The notes below the pieces were generated by a model. It saw nothing but the letters and a program-made list of their open reading frames with translations, had not been told where the DNA came from and searched no databases. Shown in pieces: positions 10,491-22,100 of a stretch of 64,000 bases of DNA. The position numbers and the translations under genes are program-made. Source of the stretch: Symbiodinium natans (lineage: Eukaryota > Sar > Dinophyceae > Suessiales > Symbiodiniaceae); the NCBI GenBank assembly GCA_905221605.1, contig CAJNDS010002213.1, positions 1,381,121 through 1,445,120 of the forward strand, written 5' to 3'. The stretch's first letter is position 1; each line of letters begins with the position of its first letter.

Positions 10491-13400
10491 TACATGTTGC
10501 TCGCAGGAGTAAAAATTAAGAAAAATGGGATTACACCCGCCCATTTCAGCCGACACGGAACAACTCAGCTAGATGAAACGCCTGCATGTGGCCCGACTAT
10601 GCAGTAGGAACGGGGATGGATTCGGGGCTCAGGGGTTTTAGAGGCTTAGGGGTTTGGGGGTTTTAGGGTTCTTCAACTCAAGAACGCTGAGGCGCAGGAC
10701 ATGTGGACAAAGCCGGGGCCCCTGGGGGGACAAGCAAGGCCTTGAGGTTCAGGCCTTTGGTCCTTACGACCGGAGTAGGCAGGGTTTAGGGTTTCGGGCG
10801 ACCTAAATGACTAGGACCCAGAAGGCCCTCATTTCTTTTTTTTATGGTTTAGGTTCCCGTATAAACCCCCTTTAAAGCAAAAAGGGGTGCCCTTTCTATT
10901 CCTAGGCTACTCGTGAGTCTAGATGCTGGTAGGCTTCTACTGAAAGAATGCAACTTATATCGTTCAGGATAGATACCATGCAGGGCTCATAGCTAAATCA
11001 ACTCCCCTCCTGATTCTAAAGTTAGTTCCTGGGCCCTGAACATGGTCCCTTGCCTTCTTTACAGGGTTCTGAAGTACGGGCCCTTGGGTTTTGAAGTCTG
11101 GGCTTTGGGTTTGATTAGGGCCCATACTAAGGGAGGAAGGCGTACGTAGAGGTTCGGATGAGAGTTTTCTGGTGCGGGAGGAACTTTATTCTCCGAAACC
11201 GCCAAAAGGACATACTGGTAGTAACTTTACGTGGGGATATGTGGCAACGACCATAAACTAAATCCCGAGCCCTTAACCCTACATCCCATCTTAAGCCTCA
11301 AAGCTTAAGCTCCCAAAGCACAGCGGCCAGGTGCAAAGACACTTCTGCGGGGGGACTTCTTGCCAACGTCAACTGTTTCTTCCCGCGCTTGTCAGGTGGG
11401 GGGGGGCGGGGGTTGTCAACCCTAAACCCTAAACCCTAGACCCTAGACCCTAGACCCTAAACTAGTTGAGTGGCTTGGTGCTTCTTGAGTGGTCATGTCT
11501 TTGGCCTAAGCCCCGAAGCTCCCACCCTGCAAGGCTCCACACACTGCAAAGAGACTTGGCTACGCCTTGAGGGCTTCCGTAGAACGGGTTGAAGGTCTGG
11601 GATTCAGGGTTTAGGGTTTAGGGGTTAAGGGTTTAGGGTTTAAGGATTTAGGGTTTAAGGATTTAGGGTTTAGGGTTTAGGGTATCTTGCATCTTGCGGC
11701 TCAAGGGTTTGGGTACTGTTTGGGTGAAGGGCTTTTTGGAGCAGCTGAAGGTGCTTCAGGGTTTAGGGAGGGCTGACTGCAGGTGAGCTTCGCTGAGGCT
11801 TACTTGCAAAGCCAGACGGGTTTTGGGCGTCTGGGTCCTGGACGCTTGGTGCCTCTTTCCGGGCTGAGAGCACACATCCAAGGAGATCAACCTCAGCGGC
11901 TGGACGTCTGAAGAAGCTGCACCTTGGATGCCAATTGCATGGGGAGAATGCTTCGGCTTAGAGCTCTCTAGGGGAGTTGATGAGGACTCTGCAGATTGTT
12001 TAGTTTGCCATGGTTTGGGCTCAAGGGTGTCGGGGAGAACCTCTAAACTTCAAGGTTTCACCCTAGAGCAACATGCGAGGGGCCTTTGACTTGGGGATTT
12101 TAGGCTTGAGCTGGTCGGCCCAGTATGAGTACGGGTGCCATGGAAATGCATGTGGTTGCAAAAAAGCAACCGGCAAGTGAGCAGGCGCAGGCTAAGTACG
12201 AGTACAGACCGCGAAGGGGAGTTCAAAAAGCACACTCGATCTAATCGTACTTGTACGTCGGGCTAAAGAGTCCTTTCTACATCATCCTTTTTCCGTGCAA
12301 AAACCTGTGCGGATGTGGCGAGACCTTCCCTGCTGTCGTGAGCGGAAGCAACTCTGTAAGACATACGTCTCCTGGAATGGGCCATGCATGTTTTTATCTG
12401 GTATTATCTCATTTTATGTTCTACTGGATTATATAAGATCATATTCATTATTGTGAAAATATATTGGATTATATATTGTTTTATTATATACAGTATATTA
12501 TATTTGGTTACATATTGTGAAAAAGTATGTGTATATATCATGCATACACGTAGCTTCTACGACAAGTTCCAGAGTTCCAATTCAGACCGCCCCAGCATGA
12601 GCCCAATCTTTTCCAAGGGTTGCGAAGACTACTGGCGTAGCCGATGACCTAACCCTAATCCCTTAACCCTGAAGCTTTGAACCGTAAACGAATTCCTAAA
12701 CCTGTGAACCCGAAAAAACTGAGCTTGAAACCGCCCCACCCCCCCACCGCATCCATCCTAAACTTGCACCCTTAAAACCCTAGCACCCTAACACCCCACC
12801 ACCCTCAGTTAAACCCCTAAGACCCTCAGCACCCTTAAAGCCCTTTAGGACACTTTGAGCCCCCTTTGGGTCCTAAGCATGTATAGAACCCTAAACCCTA
12901 AACCCTAAAGCCCCCCTGTCCTCCCCTGCAAACGAAATTGCAAGGCGAAGAGTTGGAGTGCGAAGCACTCGGGGCTGCCTGGCGTCCAGAGCCACCTGAG
13001 CCTCCGCCGAGAGTTTGAGGGCTCAGGGCATGGGGCTTAGGGTTTAGGGTTTAGGGTTTAGGGTTTAGGGTTTAAGGTTTAGGGTTTCGGGTTTAGGGTT
13101 TAGGATTAGCCTAAACCTCAGGCTTTTGGGTTTAGAGTTCACAGGGTTTGCGTGCCTAGGTTTTTTTTGGCACATGTCTGGGGATTAAAGCGGATTCAGG
13201 GTTCGAAGGCTTTTCGGGGTGTGGGGTTCAGATTTTAGGGTTCCGGGCTCGAAATTGTTTAGGTTTGGGGTACCAAGAAAGCGCCTCTTTTCCGTGGCCA
13301 CCACGGCATCCTCCACTTTTCTTTTTAGGCGTCGTAGGGTAAGAAGGAGTGCGCCCTAAATATTCAAGCTTGATAACCAAGCTATAAAGGGTCTTGGGTT

Positions 13401-13602
13401 TGGGTTTAGGGCTTTTTGGGGTTTAGGGTTCGACCCGGAAGCCTCAAACCTCGATTGCCAAGCCCCTCGGCGAAGGAAAGGCACCTAAACCTCCTTCGCC
13501 TTACGGAGCCTTGAATCGACCGCGCATCTCCCACCGAGGAGCAGCCGAGGGCAGATGCGCACCCTGGGCTCCATGCAGGCGTTTTAAGGGAGTGTGGCTG
13601 TA
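10491..13602. other. Mixed unique and telomere-like DNA
   Basis: Arrays occur at about 11,418-11,461 (CCCTAAA then CCCTAGA), 11,603-11,684 and 13,034-13,110. An AT-rich stretch lies at about 12,390-12,540. Open frames are short and unsupported. A possible spliced-leader-like word lies at about 12,008-12,025 (see findings). Confidence 0.5.
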
Positions 13603-13684
13603 CCCTAAACCCTAAACCCTAAACCCTAAACCCTAAACCCTAAACCCTAAACCCTAAACCCTAAACCCTAAACCCTAAACCCTA
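13603..13684 (-). repeat. (CCCTAAA)n array, about 11-12 units
   Basis: Perfect tandem CCCTAAA. A TTTAGGG array begins about 155 bp further right (13,842-13,910), forming a convergent pair able to fold back. Confidence 0.95.
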
Positions 13685-13841
13685 GACCATACCCTAAACC
13701 CTGAACCCGAAACCCTCAACCCGAAACTTCCTGCCAAGCCTGGCAAGGCGTACCTGAAGCCTCACGGCGAGATTCGGCACCAGGCGGGGATGCCGCAAAG
13801 CGGGCACTGGGCTCTGGTCTGGTTTAGGGTACATGGTTTGG

Positions 13842-13920
13842 GGTTTAGGGTTTAGGGTTTAGGGTTTAGGGTTTAGGGTTTACTGTTTAGGTTTAGGGTT
13901 TAGGGTTTGGGGTTTAGACT
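13842..13920 (+). repeat. (TTTAGGG)n array
   Basis: Right partner of the convergent pair that starts at 13,603. It contains a few single-base variants. Confidence 0.85.
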
Positions 13921-14388
13921 TAGGAACTTGAAACACCACAATACGGATACCATGAAACATGCACTACATAGCCTCATTGTGGTGATTTTACTTCACTTCC
14001 TTAATCAAGAACCCTGGGGAGGGGGGCAAAAGGGGTGGTGTCGGGTTCTGGGGTTCAGGATTTATGCGGGGTTCAAGTTTTCCATCGTTTTAGTTTTCAC
14101 AGTACAGGCTTTTCAGGGTGCGCGGGTGTGTTACACCCTCAACGGCAAGTCCTAGAAAGCCCACGACCACTGAAGCCGCCCTCTCTAACCCAGAAACCCT
14201 GAACCCAGAGCTCCAAGCCCTAATCCCGAAAGCTGAAGCCTTCCTAAACCTTAATTCATAAACCCGAAGCCCCTAGCACCAAAACTAGACCATAACACCC
14301 CCAAACAAACCCTAAATAAAACCCTAAAAAGCTCAGACCCTAAGTCCCAGAAACCTTGAGCCCTAAACCCTATAAACAGCCAAGCTTC

Positions 14389-14453
14389 TGGGGGTCCTGA
14401 TTATAAGGGAATCCTACTATCTGGGGACTAAATTCGGGGTCCCTTATTTTCGT
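14389..14453. repeat. Dispersed short repeat, copy 2
   Basis: Diverged copy of the segment at 3526-3590, running from GGGGGTCCTGATTA to GGGGTCCCTTATTTTCG. Confidence 0.45.
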
Positions 14454-14808
14454 CACCCTAAACCCATGTCCAGGATCGCTGCTCAAACTGCGCGAGGCTT
14501 TTGGAGTCGGAGACTCTCGGAGTCGGATGGTCGAAGGTTTGCTCTTTTTTTTTGTTTGGGCTGTTCGATGCTCAACTGTTGGGTTGAGGGGCCTAGGGCC
14601 TGCGGGTTTCAGGGTTTGGGGTTTAGGGTTTAGGGTTACGGTTTACAAGCCCTGAACCCTAAACCCTAAACCCTAAACCCCCCATTGGGTTTTGATCCAG
14701 GGGCCCCTCTGCTTTCCCCAAGGGCTGAAAAGGCCTTCTTCGCCTCCCTTTGGCTGCAACGGTTCACTCAATGTAGGAGCCTTAATGATTAGAATAGGGT
14801 TTGGGGGG

Positions 14809-14870
14809 TTTAGGGTTTAGGGTTTAGGGTTTAGGGTTTAGGGTTTAGGGTTTAGGGGGGGGGGGGGGGG
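14809..14870 (+). repeat. TTTAGGG array ending in poly-G
   Basis: About seven TTTAGGG units run directly into a poly-G run of about 16 bases, followed by T5. Confidence 0.9.
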
Positions 14871-15065
14871 TTTTTGGAGGATAGTCATAAAGGGGCCATA
14901 GAGGCAATATTGTTAGCAACTATTCCGAGCTCTACCCTAAACCCTAAACCCTCAACCCGATAGTATGTTCTTACATCTGCTGTGCCGGCCTTGCCCTAAT
15001 AAAAAGCCTCGTTCTGAACTTGGTCGCTCCAAGGATCTCCTGAGGCGCTGTTTAGGGTTTAGGTT

Positions 15066-15165
15066 GGGATTATCCCCCCCTTTTACTGGCAGTTCCTTAG
15101 TAGGGACTAGAGTATCCCCTATTATCATCCCTACTAGGGACTGTTGGTATAAGGGGGAACATCCC
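15066..15165. mobile_element. Foldback MITE-like element, copy 2
   Basis: Inverted arms resemble those of the element at 5070-5154: the right arm read in reverse gives GATGTTCCCCCTTATACC. The core differs and an inner inverted repeat around TAGTAGGGA is present. Confidence 0.6.
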
Positions 15166-18114
15166 AAGGTTTAGGGTTTGCCTGAGTGGCTTTCTATGTT
15201 CGAGGCGAACTCTGCCAACGACAACCTTTGGAAGCCAAAATAATTCAGTGTTCTGCTCTAACCCCGAGGGGGCCCTACGCCTCGTGCTGAGGACATTGGG
15301 AGAGAAAGCGCCGGAGAAGTGCAGGCACACTCTCTCAGGGTTTAGGCTTGAGTCTGCGGTGAAGGGGGATCTGTGTCAACCCTCAAACCTGGAAACCCTC
15401 AACCCCGACACCCTAAACCTCCAAACTCTAAACCCTAAACCCTAAAACCCTAAACCCCTCAACCCTAAACCCCTACTCCCTAAACCCTCAACCCCTACGA
15501 GCCTTCAAGGGGCTAGTCGATCACAGCCCCCACCCCTTGTGTCGTATCCTTATTGTGGTGGCTTACTTGAAGTTCCTTAACAACAACCCAGGAGTTTGGG
15601 ATGTTCCTCCTAGCAACAGCCCCCCTCTCCTGACATCCTTCCGAAGATGTTCTTCAAGGCTGCAAGTATAGCGGATAACATCCCGACCCTTCATGCTTAG
15701 GTCACTGAGGCCGCAACGTTCCCGACTCGAACCTGGCTGCCCAATTAACTCGAAACCCACTTAAGCCGCGAACGCACTGAACTGTCCGGCTTTGCTGGGA
15801 AACTAAACCCTAGACCCTCTAAGCCCTCTAAGCCCCAGAATCCCGAATTCTCCTCGTGGGGTCAGGGACTTGCGGCTTGGGTTTTGGGCTTCGGATGCCC
15901 AAAAAAAAAGGAAGCACCCCCCCCCCCCCCCCAATAAAACAAAAAAAATGTCAAACAACAAAAACACAAAACAACTCCTGAACCTCTTTCAAAGTCTTGT
16001 GGGTAGGATGTTGGGACAAGTTGGGACCTGTGGGTCACTGATATTTTCGGAGGGTGTTCAATGGCCAACCTGGGTTCTAAAGGGTCCCTAAGTATCTCCC
16101 TCGCTGCGCGAGGTATTGCGGCAGCGACGGTTACGGCTACCCTTTCTTCTGAATGGAGCGCGCAAGAGCCCCTCAACAAAAAGGGAAGGCCAAACAGGGA
16201 AAAGAGCGGAGGCAGGTAGCTTTCTCCGAGGGTGTACGTGGGGGGCAGAATGCTCAACCCTTTAAACCCTTAAGCCGTAAACCTCAAACCATTAACCAGT
16301 AGGATCCTGGGCGATGAAGGAGTTTGAAGGCTCTACTTGAATAGGGTGCAGGATTTAGGGCCTGCTTGGAGGCTCATGGGCACACTGACATAGTAAGGGT
16401 TTTAGGTTTGAGGGTTATCAGCAGAGCTGTATTGCGGGCGCAGTGAATTTGGAGGCTACCCAGCAGCAGGACAGGGCTGCAAGCATCCTGATTATATTCA
16501 AGGGGCTTGTTGGAAGGGACTCGTTTCGTGATTCTGGAGGCTTCTTTACCCAGACAATGCTGCTAGTACACACTAAAACCCTGAACCCTAAACCCTAAAC
16601 CCTAAACCGTGTCTGGCCGCAGAGCGCTGCTAAGTTGAGACCCAACTTGGCGGCGTTCAGAAGGTAGAGCCGCAACTACTGCATGCTCGCATAGGCTTGG
16701 CCGTTCTCGAAGATACTAGTAGAGCTTGATTGAAAGGCTTAAGGCTTAGAGTATGCCGTCAAGGCAACGGGCATCTAGGACCTCCAACCGGTCCTTTCTT
16801 TCCCCCTAAACCCTGAGTCCAACACCCTTTCAAAAGAAAAGGAAATTCATTCTTCACACGCTAAACCTGGGTTTAGGGTTTAGGGTTTAGGGTGTAGAGT
16901 CCTTGTTAAGGACGCTCAGTTACCCGAGAATTAAACAACCCCATTGTGGAACTTAGTTTTACTTCCTTAACCAGGAACCCAGAAACCTTCAACGCGAGAG
17001 CCCTGAAGCCACTTGAGTAGCCTTAAACCCACGACCCCAAACCCTAAGGCATTTTAACGCGAAAAGACCACAAGGACGGCCAAGTAGGCAATAGACCGCC
17101 TGGAGCTTGCCTGAGAAGTTGGCGGTGGAGCAACCGAGCTTAGGCCGCGGTAGAACCCTAGTCCCTAAACCTCTTCAAGCTTTCGGGGTTTACGGTTTAG
17201 GGTACCCGCCCTAAACCCTAAAACCTAAACCCTAAACCCTTGGTTTAGGGTTTTGGGTGCCTTGTGAAGTTTTGACCGCCAGACAGGCAAGCTGAAGCCA
17301 GCAAGTGCATTGTCAGAGCGTCTCCTGGGATTACCCTAACCCCTCAGCCTTAAAGAAGGCCTGACTCCTGCTACCTGAAGTGGGCCCTGAACTACACAAC
17401 CAACTCTTCAACCCTGACCATATGGAACACAAAGCTCGATGATCATCGGGTAAATCCGAAAACTCCTTTTGAAAAACGCGAAAGCCCGAAAACCCAAAGC
17501 CCCATAAGCCCTGCAAGCCCTGCAAGCCCTACAATCCCTAACATCTCTACAAGCCCAAAATCCCGTAAGCTCTCAAAGAAGCCTAAGCCCCAAACCCTAA
17601 ACCCCAGACCCTAAGCCCCAAACAGCCCTATGAACCCTCAAGAAGCATTGTCAACCTTTAGGCACCCAGGTGGCGCTGCCAAGTTTCCCGTAGAACGCGG
17701 CCGCGGGCACGACCCTATTCCCACGGGCCGTGAGGTGATCTTTAAAGGTCTAGGGTTCAGGGTTTAGGGTTTAGGGTTCAGGATTTAGGGTTTAGGGTTG
17801 GTTGTTTTTTTCTTTTTTTGGTTGGGGGGGGCGGGGTGGGGAGGGGGGGAAGGAAGGGGGTGCGTTGAGTTTGTTTCTCCCAAAGGCTTAGGGTTTACGG
17901 TAGATTTTTGCAAGATTAAGGCGAATTTCGGGGTTTTGGGGTTTGGGGGGCTTATATGGGGCTTGGGGTTTCAAGGCGTTTCATCTTAGAGTTTTAGGGC
18001 TCAGGGTGCGCCATGTGTTTTGAGTTTTTGGGGTTTAGATGTTGGGCCTTTAGGGTTTGGGGTTTTGGGGCTTGGGCTTCAGGCTGCTAAGGGTGGGAAA
18101 CTTAAGGGAGCCTA

Positions 18115-18330
18115 CCCTAAACCCTAAACCCTAAGCTAAACCCTAAACCCTAAACCGATACTTCGCCTCCGACAGGATCCCTAAGCCTAAAACCCCCAAA
18201 CCCTGCAACCATCAACGCTGAAAAGATGTGAGCCTACCCTAAACCCTAAACCCTAAACCCTAAACCCTAAACCCTAAACCCTAAACCCTAAACCCTAAAC
18301 CCTAAACCCTAAACCCTAAACCTAAACCCA
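18115..18330 (-). repeat. Two CCCTAAA arrays
   Basis: Short arrays at 18,115-18,155 and a longer perfect array at 18,238-18,330 (about 13 units). A TTTAGGG array follows about 150 bp to the right at 18,481-18,508. Confidence 0.9.
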
Positions 18331-18947
18331 TGACCAGATTCAAAAAGCATGGTGGAGCTGAGATGCCCGTGGTCTGGGAAGGCCAACGGCCCAGATTTGG
18401 CCCCCCTCCAGGTTGCCTCTCGCATCGCACTGCCGATGCTTGCCGAGCAAACCCTGGAGAAATGGATGGGCCCTGCAGTGGTTTAGGGTTTAGGGTTTAG
18501 GGTTTAGCAGTCTCGGGTTGGGTGTGTAAATTGAGGGTTTATAGTTTAGGGTTGGGGGTTTAAGGTTCAGGGAGAGTTTTGGGCTATGGCCGATCTGCTC
18601 TGCGCGCATCAGGGTTCAGGGTTGTAGGGATCATTGGAGGGTGCGCTTCCGAAATCCTACAGCCGGATGAGGTTCTGAAGGTTAGAGTCAATAGCCAAGC
18701 TTTCAAATCCCTCCAACCCCAAAACTGAAAATTTCAGACTTCCTCAAAACCCTCAAGTTACGGGGGCTAACGTACGTTTAGGGTTTAGGGTTTACGGTTT
18801 AGGGTTTAGGGTTTAGGGTTTCGGGAGAGGTGGCTCAATGGAGGTAGGTGGCCTAATTCTCCTCAGTCCTTAGCACTGCACAGGTGTTTTATCCCCGCCA
18901 AGCAACCCTTCCTGGTTTTAGAAGTCAGGCTAGGGATCCATCAACCC
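18331..18947. other. Inter-array DNA, no gene seen
   Basis: Contains TTTAGGG arrays at 18,481-18,508 and about 18,778-18,822, with unique DNA between. No coding frame is supported. Confidence 0.5.
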
Positions 18948-19132
18948 TCAACCCCAAATCCTAAACCCGAAACCCTAAACCCTACCGCCCTAAACCCCAA
19001 ACCCTAAACCCTAAACCCTACCGCCCTAAACCCTAAACCCCAAATCCTAAACCCTAAACCCTGAACCCTGAACCCTAAACCCTAAACCCTAAACCCTGAA
19101 CCCTGAACCCTAAACCCTAAACCCTGAACCCT
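18948..19132 (-). repeat. CCCTAAA / CCCTGAA / CCGCCCTAAA array
   Basis: Mixed-unit array. The block ACCGCCCTAAACCC occurs twice, indicating duplication of a larger unit. Confidence 0.85.
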
Positions 19133-22100
19133 AAGAGGGTCCTGGATAGGCCTCGTCCCATACCGGTCTTTCTCGCAGGCGATTCCCCGAAACACTCGCG
19201 GAGTTGCTTTCCGCGACCCGCAAGGCTGGGGGTTTAGGGTTTAGGGTTTGGGTTTGGGGTTTAGGTTTTAGGGTTGAGGGCTGAACATAACAAGCTTCGA
19301 CTTAAGCTAAGGAGCAAGTCCAGATAATGAGCTCCCAAGCATTCCGTCTCAGCATCTTCCTTCATCAGGAATGGCGCTTCGTGATCCGAAGGCTCATTTT
19401 GATGGCCTTCTTCTTTGTATGGCCGCCCGGTTGCAAGTCGGCTCCGTTTCACAAGCCTTGTGCAGACGAAACTTGTTTGCTGTCTTGTAGCTTGTTTTTG
19501 TGGCATATGGCGCGATTCAAAGCCATGGGCCATACGTATGTACACACACATAGAGAGAGAGAGAGAGAAAGATAGCGCACGCCTGCCACTCGTTCCTAAC
19601 CGAAGCCTACGACCTGGACCCCGGTTGACCAAGGATGTACACACTTGCAGAACACTACTGCGTGCAAGATGGGACAGTCAACAAGGCCCTTGCTGGCATT
19701 TCTCCTCTTTGGGCAGGGTCGAGGTGTCGCTAAGCCCCTACAGCTCTCGAAGCCAACAACTCTAAACCCTAAACCCCAAGCCCTACGAGTTAGGGTCAAA
19801 AAAATGAGGATGAAGGAGAGAACAATATGATTCAGGGCTCCAAGTTCCAGGGTGATACGGCTAAAGCCTGACAAGTTGGAACAAGCTTATAACAAGGGTC
19901 CAGCAGTTCAGGTTGTACCTAGGTAGACCCCTTTTACCGCCGGATTCTTCATGACAGCACATTTGGTCGTTTCGTTCACTCATTTCTCTCCCTCAATGTC
20001 TTCATGTTGTACCAGTGCTCTTTTATTCGGTTTTTACATGATTATTATTGGTCTTCCTTGAGATCTTCCGGATTAGGATTGGAGCCCCAGAGTCGCCACA
20101 AAAAAAGTTTTTGCAGGGTTCAAGGGCGCGGAGCTGAAAAACTGTGTTTAGGGGTTTGGGGGGTTTGGGGTTTTGGTGTTTGGGGGTTAGGGTTCAAGCT
20201 TCGGGTTTAGGGTTTCGTGGTTAAGGGGTTTAGGGTTAAGGAGCTCTGCACCTTATGAGGGGAGGCGCCTGCGCGCTGTAAGTCGGTTCCCGATCTTATC
20301 CTATGAAGGTACCTCTGGGGATGTACGGTGCCCACTAGGAGCCAACAAGCTGGAGCAAAACGTGACGTCTTTGAGGGAGTGCCCTAGACTCCCTAGACCC
20401 CGAAGAAGGAAGCCTGACTGCTTCAACCCGAAACCCAAAAAAGCCCCAAGACTTTGAGGCTTACTTTAGGGCTTTCGGTGTTTCTTTCCCGCCTTTCTGC
20501 AAGCACTCTTTGCAACGGTAGCCTCCCATGCGCCTTTGTTGCTCAGGGTTTAGGGGAGACCTAAACCCTTTAAACCCTAAACCCTAAAACCCTCAAACCC
20601 TAAACCCGCGAATCCTGGAGCCGCTGCGCAGGAGGTGTGCGTCCTCCTGGCTTTCACTGCACCCTTAATGAGCATCTCCGTGAGCCAAAGGCCCAGGGTA
20701 ACTTGCAGCGGGGGGTGGGGCTTCTTCCCCTAAACCCTGAAAACCCTAAAAACCCTAAAAACCCTAAAAACCCTAAACCCCAAGCCCTATAAGCCCTAAA
20801 CTCTGAGCCTTGCAACCCAAGATCACGGACAGCTTCAGGAATGCAGTTGCTATTCGTTTGGCCTTTCAGAAGCAGTTTGTCGGACCCATAGTCTACGCCT
20901 CAGGTAAGGGAAGCTTCTCACAAGAAGCTGTCCGGAACCTTGCTCCAAAACACTTTTCTGCCACTTGTTTTGGGCTAGCTGACCATCAGCCCGACCCTAA
21001 CCCCTAAACCCTAAACCATACACCAGAGCAGCCCCCACACACCCCGAAGAACCAGAACCCTACATCCCTGAGCCATCAACTCTTGCACCTAAAGACATTA
21101 GTGTTGAGGGTTTAGGGTTTAGCTCCCTCACGGCGGCAGGTTCCATCGCGGAATCCAAATGATTTGGCACACCCCGCACAGGCCAGGGATTTGGGACTCT
21201 GCACCAGTCGGGGCTGCTCAGAGCACATAGACCCTGAACCCTAAACCCTAAACCATAGACATGCCTTTGCCCAAGCAGCTTCCAACTCTGACAACCCTGA
21301 AGCCCTCACTCCAGAAGCCCTCGAACGCACTTTTCAGATCCTAACCCGGCCTCGATACTTAGAATTGGGGGTTTGGGGTTTAGGGTTTTGGGTTTTTGGG
21401 CTTTGGGCTTTCGGTTTTGTGTTTTGGTTTTTTTTTTTTTTTTTTTTTTTGGGGGGGGGGGGGCGGGCTATTGTTTTTATAACTCTACAGGGAACATAAG
21501 GGAAGAATATTCGGAACTATTCCGACCCCCTATATTGACCTTAAATCCTCCAACTTTCTCAACCCTGGGCTGGCCTACTCCCGGAGGAGGAGTGTAGGGA
21601 TGAGACATGTGAAAGGAATCGATACTACCTGGCTAGGCATGGAGTTACAGGGCTTGGGGTTCTGAAGAGTTTAGGGATGTAGAGGCTTCTGCGGGTTTTT
21701 TTAGCAGGATTTCGGGTGCATGGTGGTGCGTGTTTTGGGGCTCAGGCGTTCAGATTGGGTAGAGGAGAGATTCAAATCTGCAAATCCGTAGCCAGTCTAC
21801 AGTGCAACCGGTTCTCATCCTTCGTCGTCCCTTCCAAAACACTCCAAATGCGGAGCTCCACGATCTGGGGGACGGTTGTTTATTGTTTATTGTTTAGGGT
21901 TTAGGGTTTAGGGTTTAGGGTTTAGGGTTTCTAAACCTTAAACCCCTTTGTAAGAGGAACACCTCATGCAGAGTGAACCGGATGTGGAGTCCAGAGCACC
22001 CTTAATATGCTCTGGGCCCTTAGATGTGTGTTGGCTTTGCGGTTTGGGGTGAAGCTGCTGACGACTGCAACGTCCCAACACCTGTTCAACCTGTATAGAA

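Larger units (their letters stand above)
13921..18114. other. Mixed unique and telomere-like DNA, no gene seen
   Basis: Three diverged copies of a roughly 40-bp sequence beginning CATTGTGG and containing TTCCTTAA occur at about 13,974-14,013, 15,551-15,590 and 16,942-16,980. Poly-C lies at about 15,917-15,932, with G-runs near 14,856 and 17,823-17,860. Open frames of 60-131 codons overlap on opposite strands and lack recognised domains. Confidence 0.5.

Noticed and set aside
19261-19874. Overlapping frames on both strands as a gene
   Set aside because: They read through a GA microsatellite and CCCTAAA words and show no domain.
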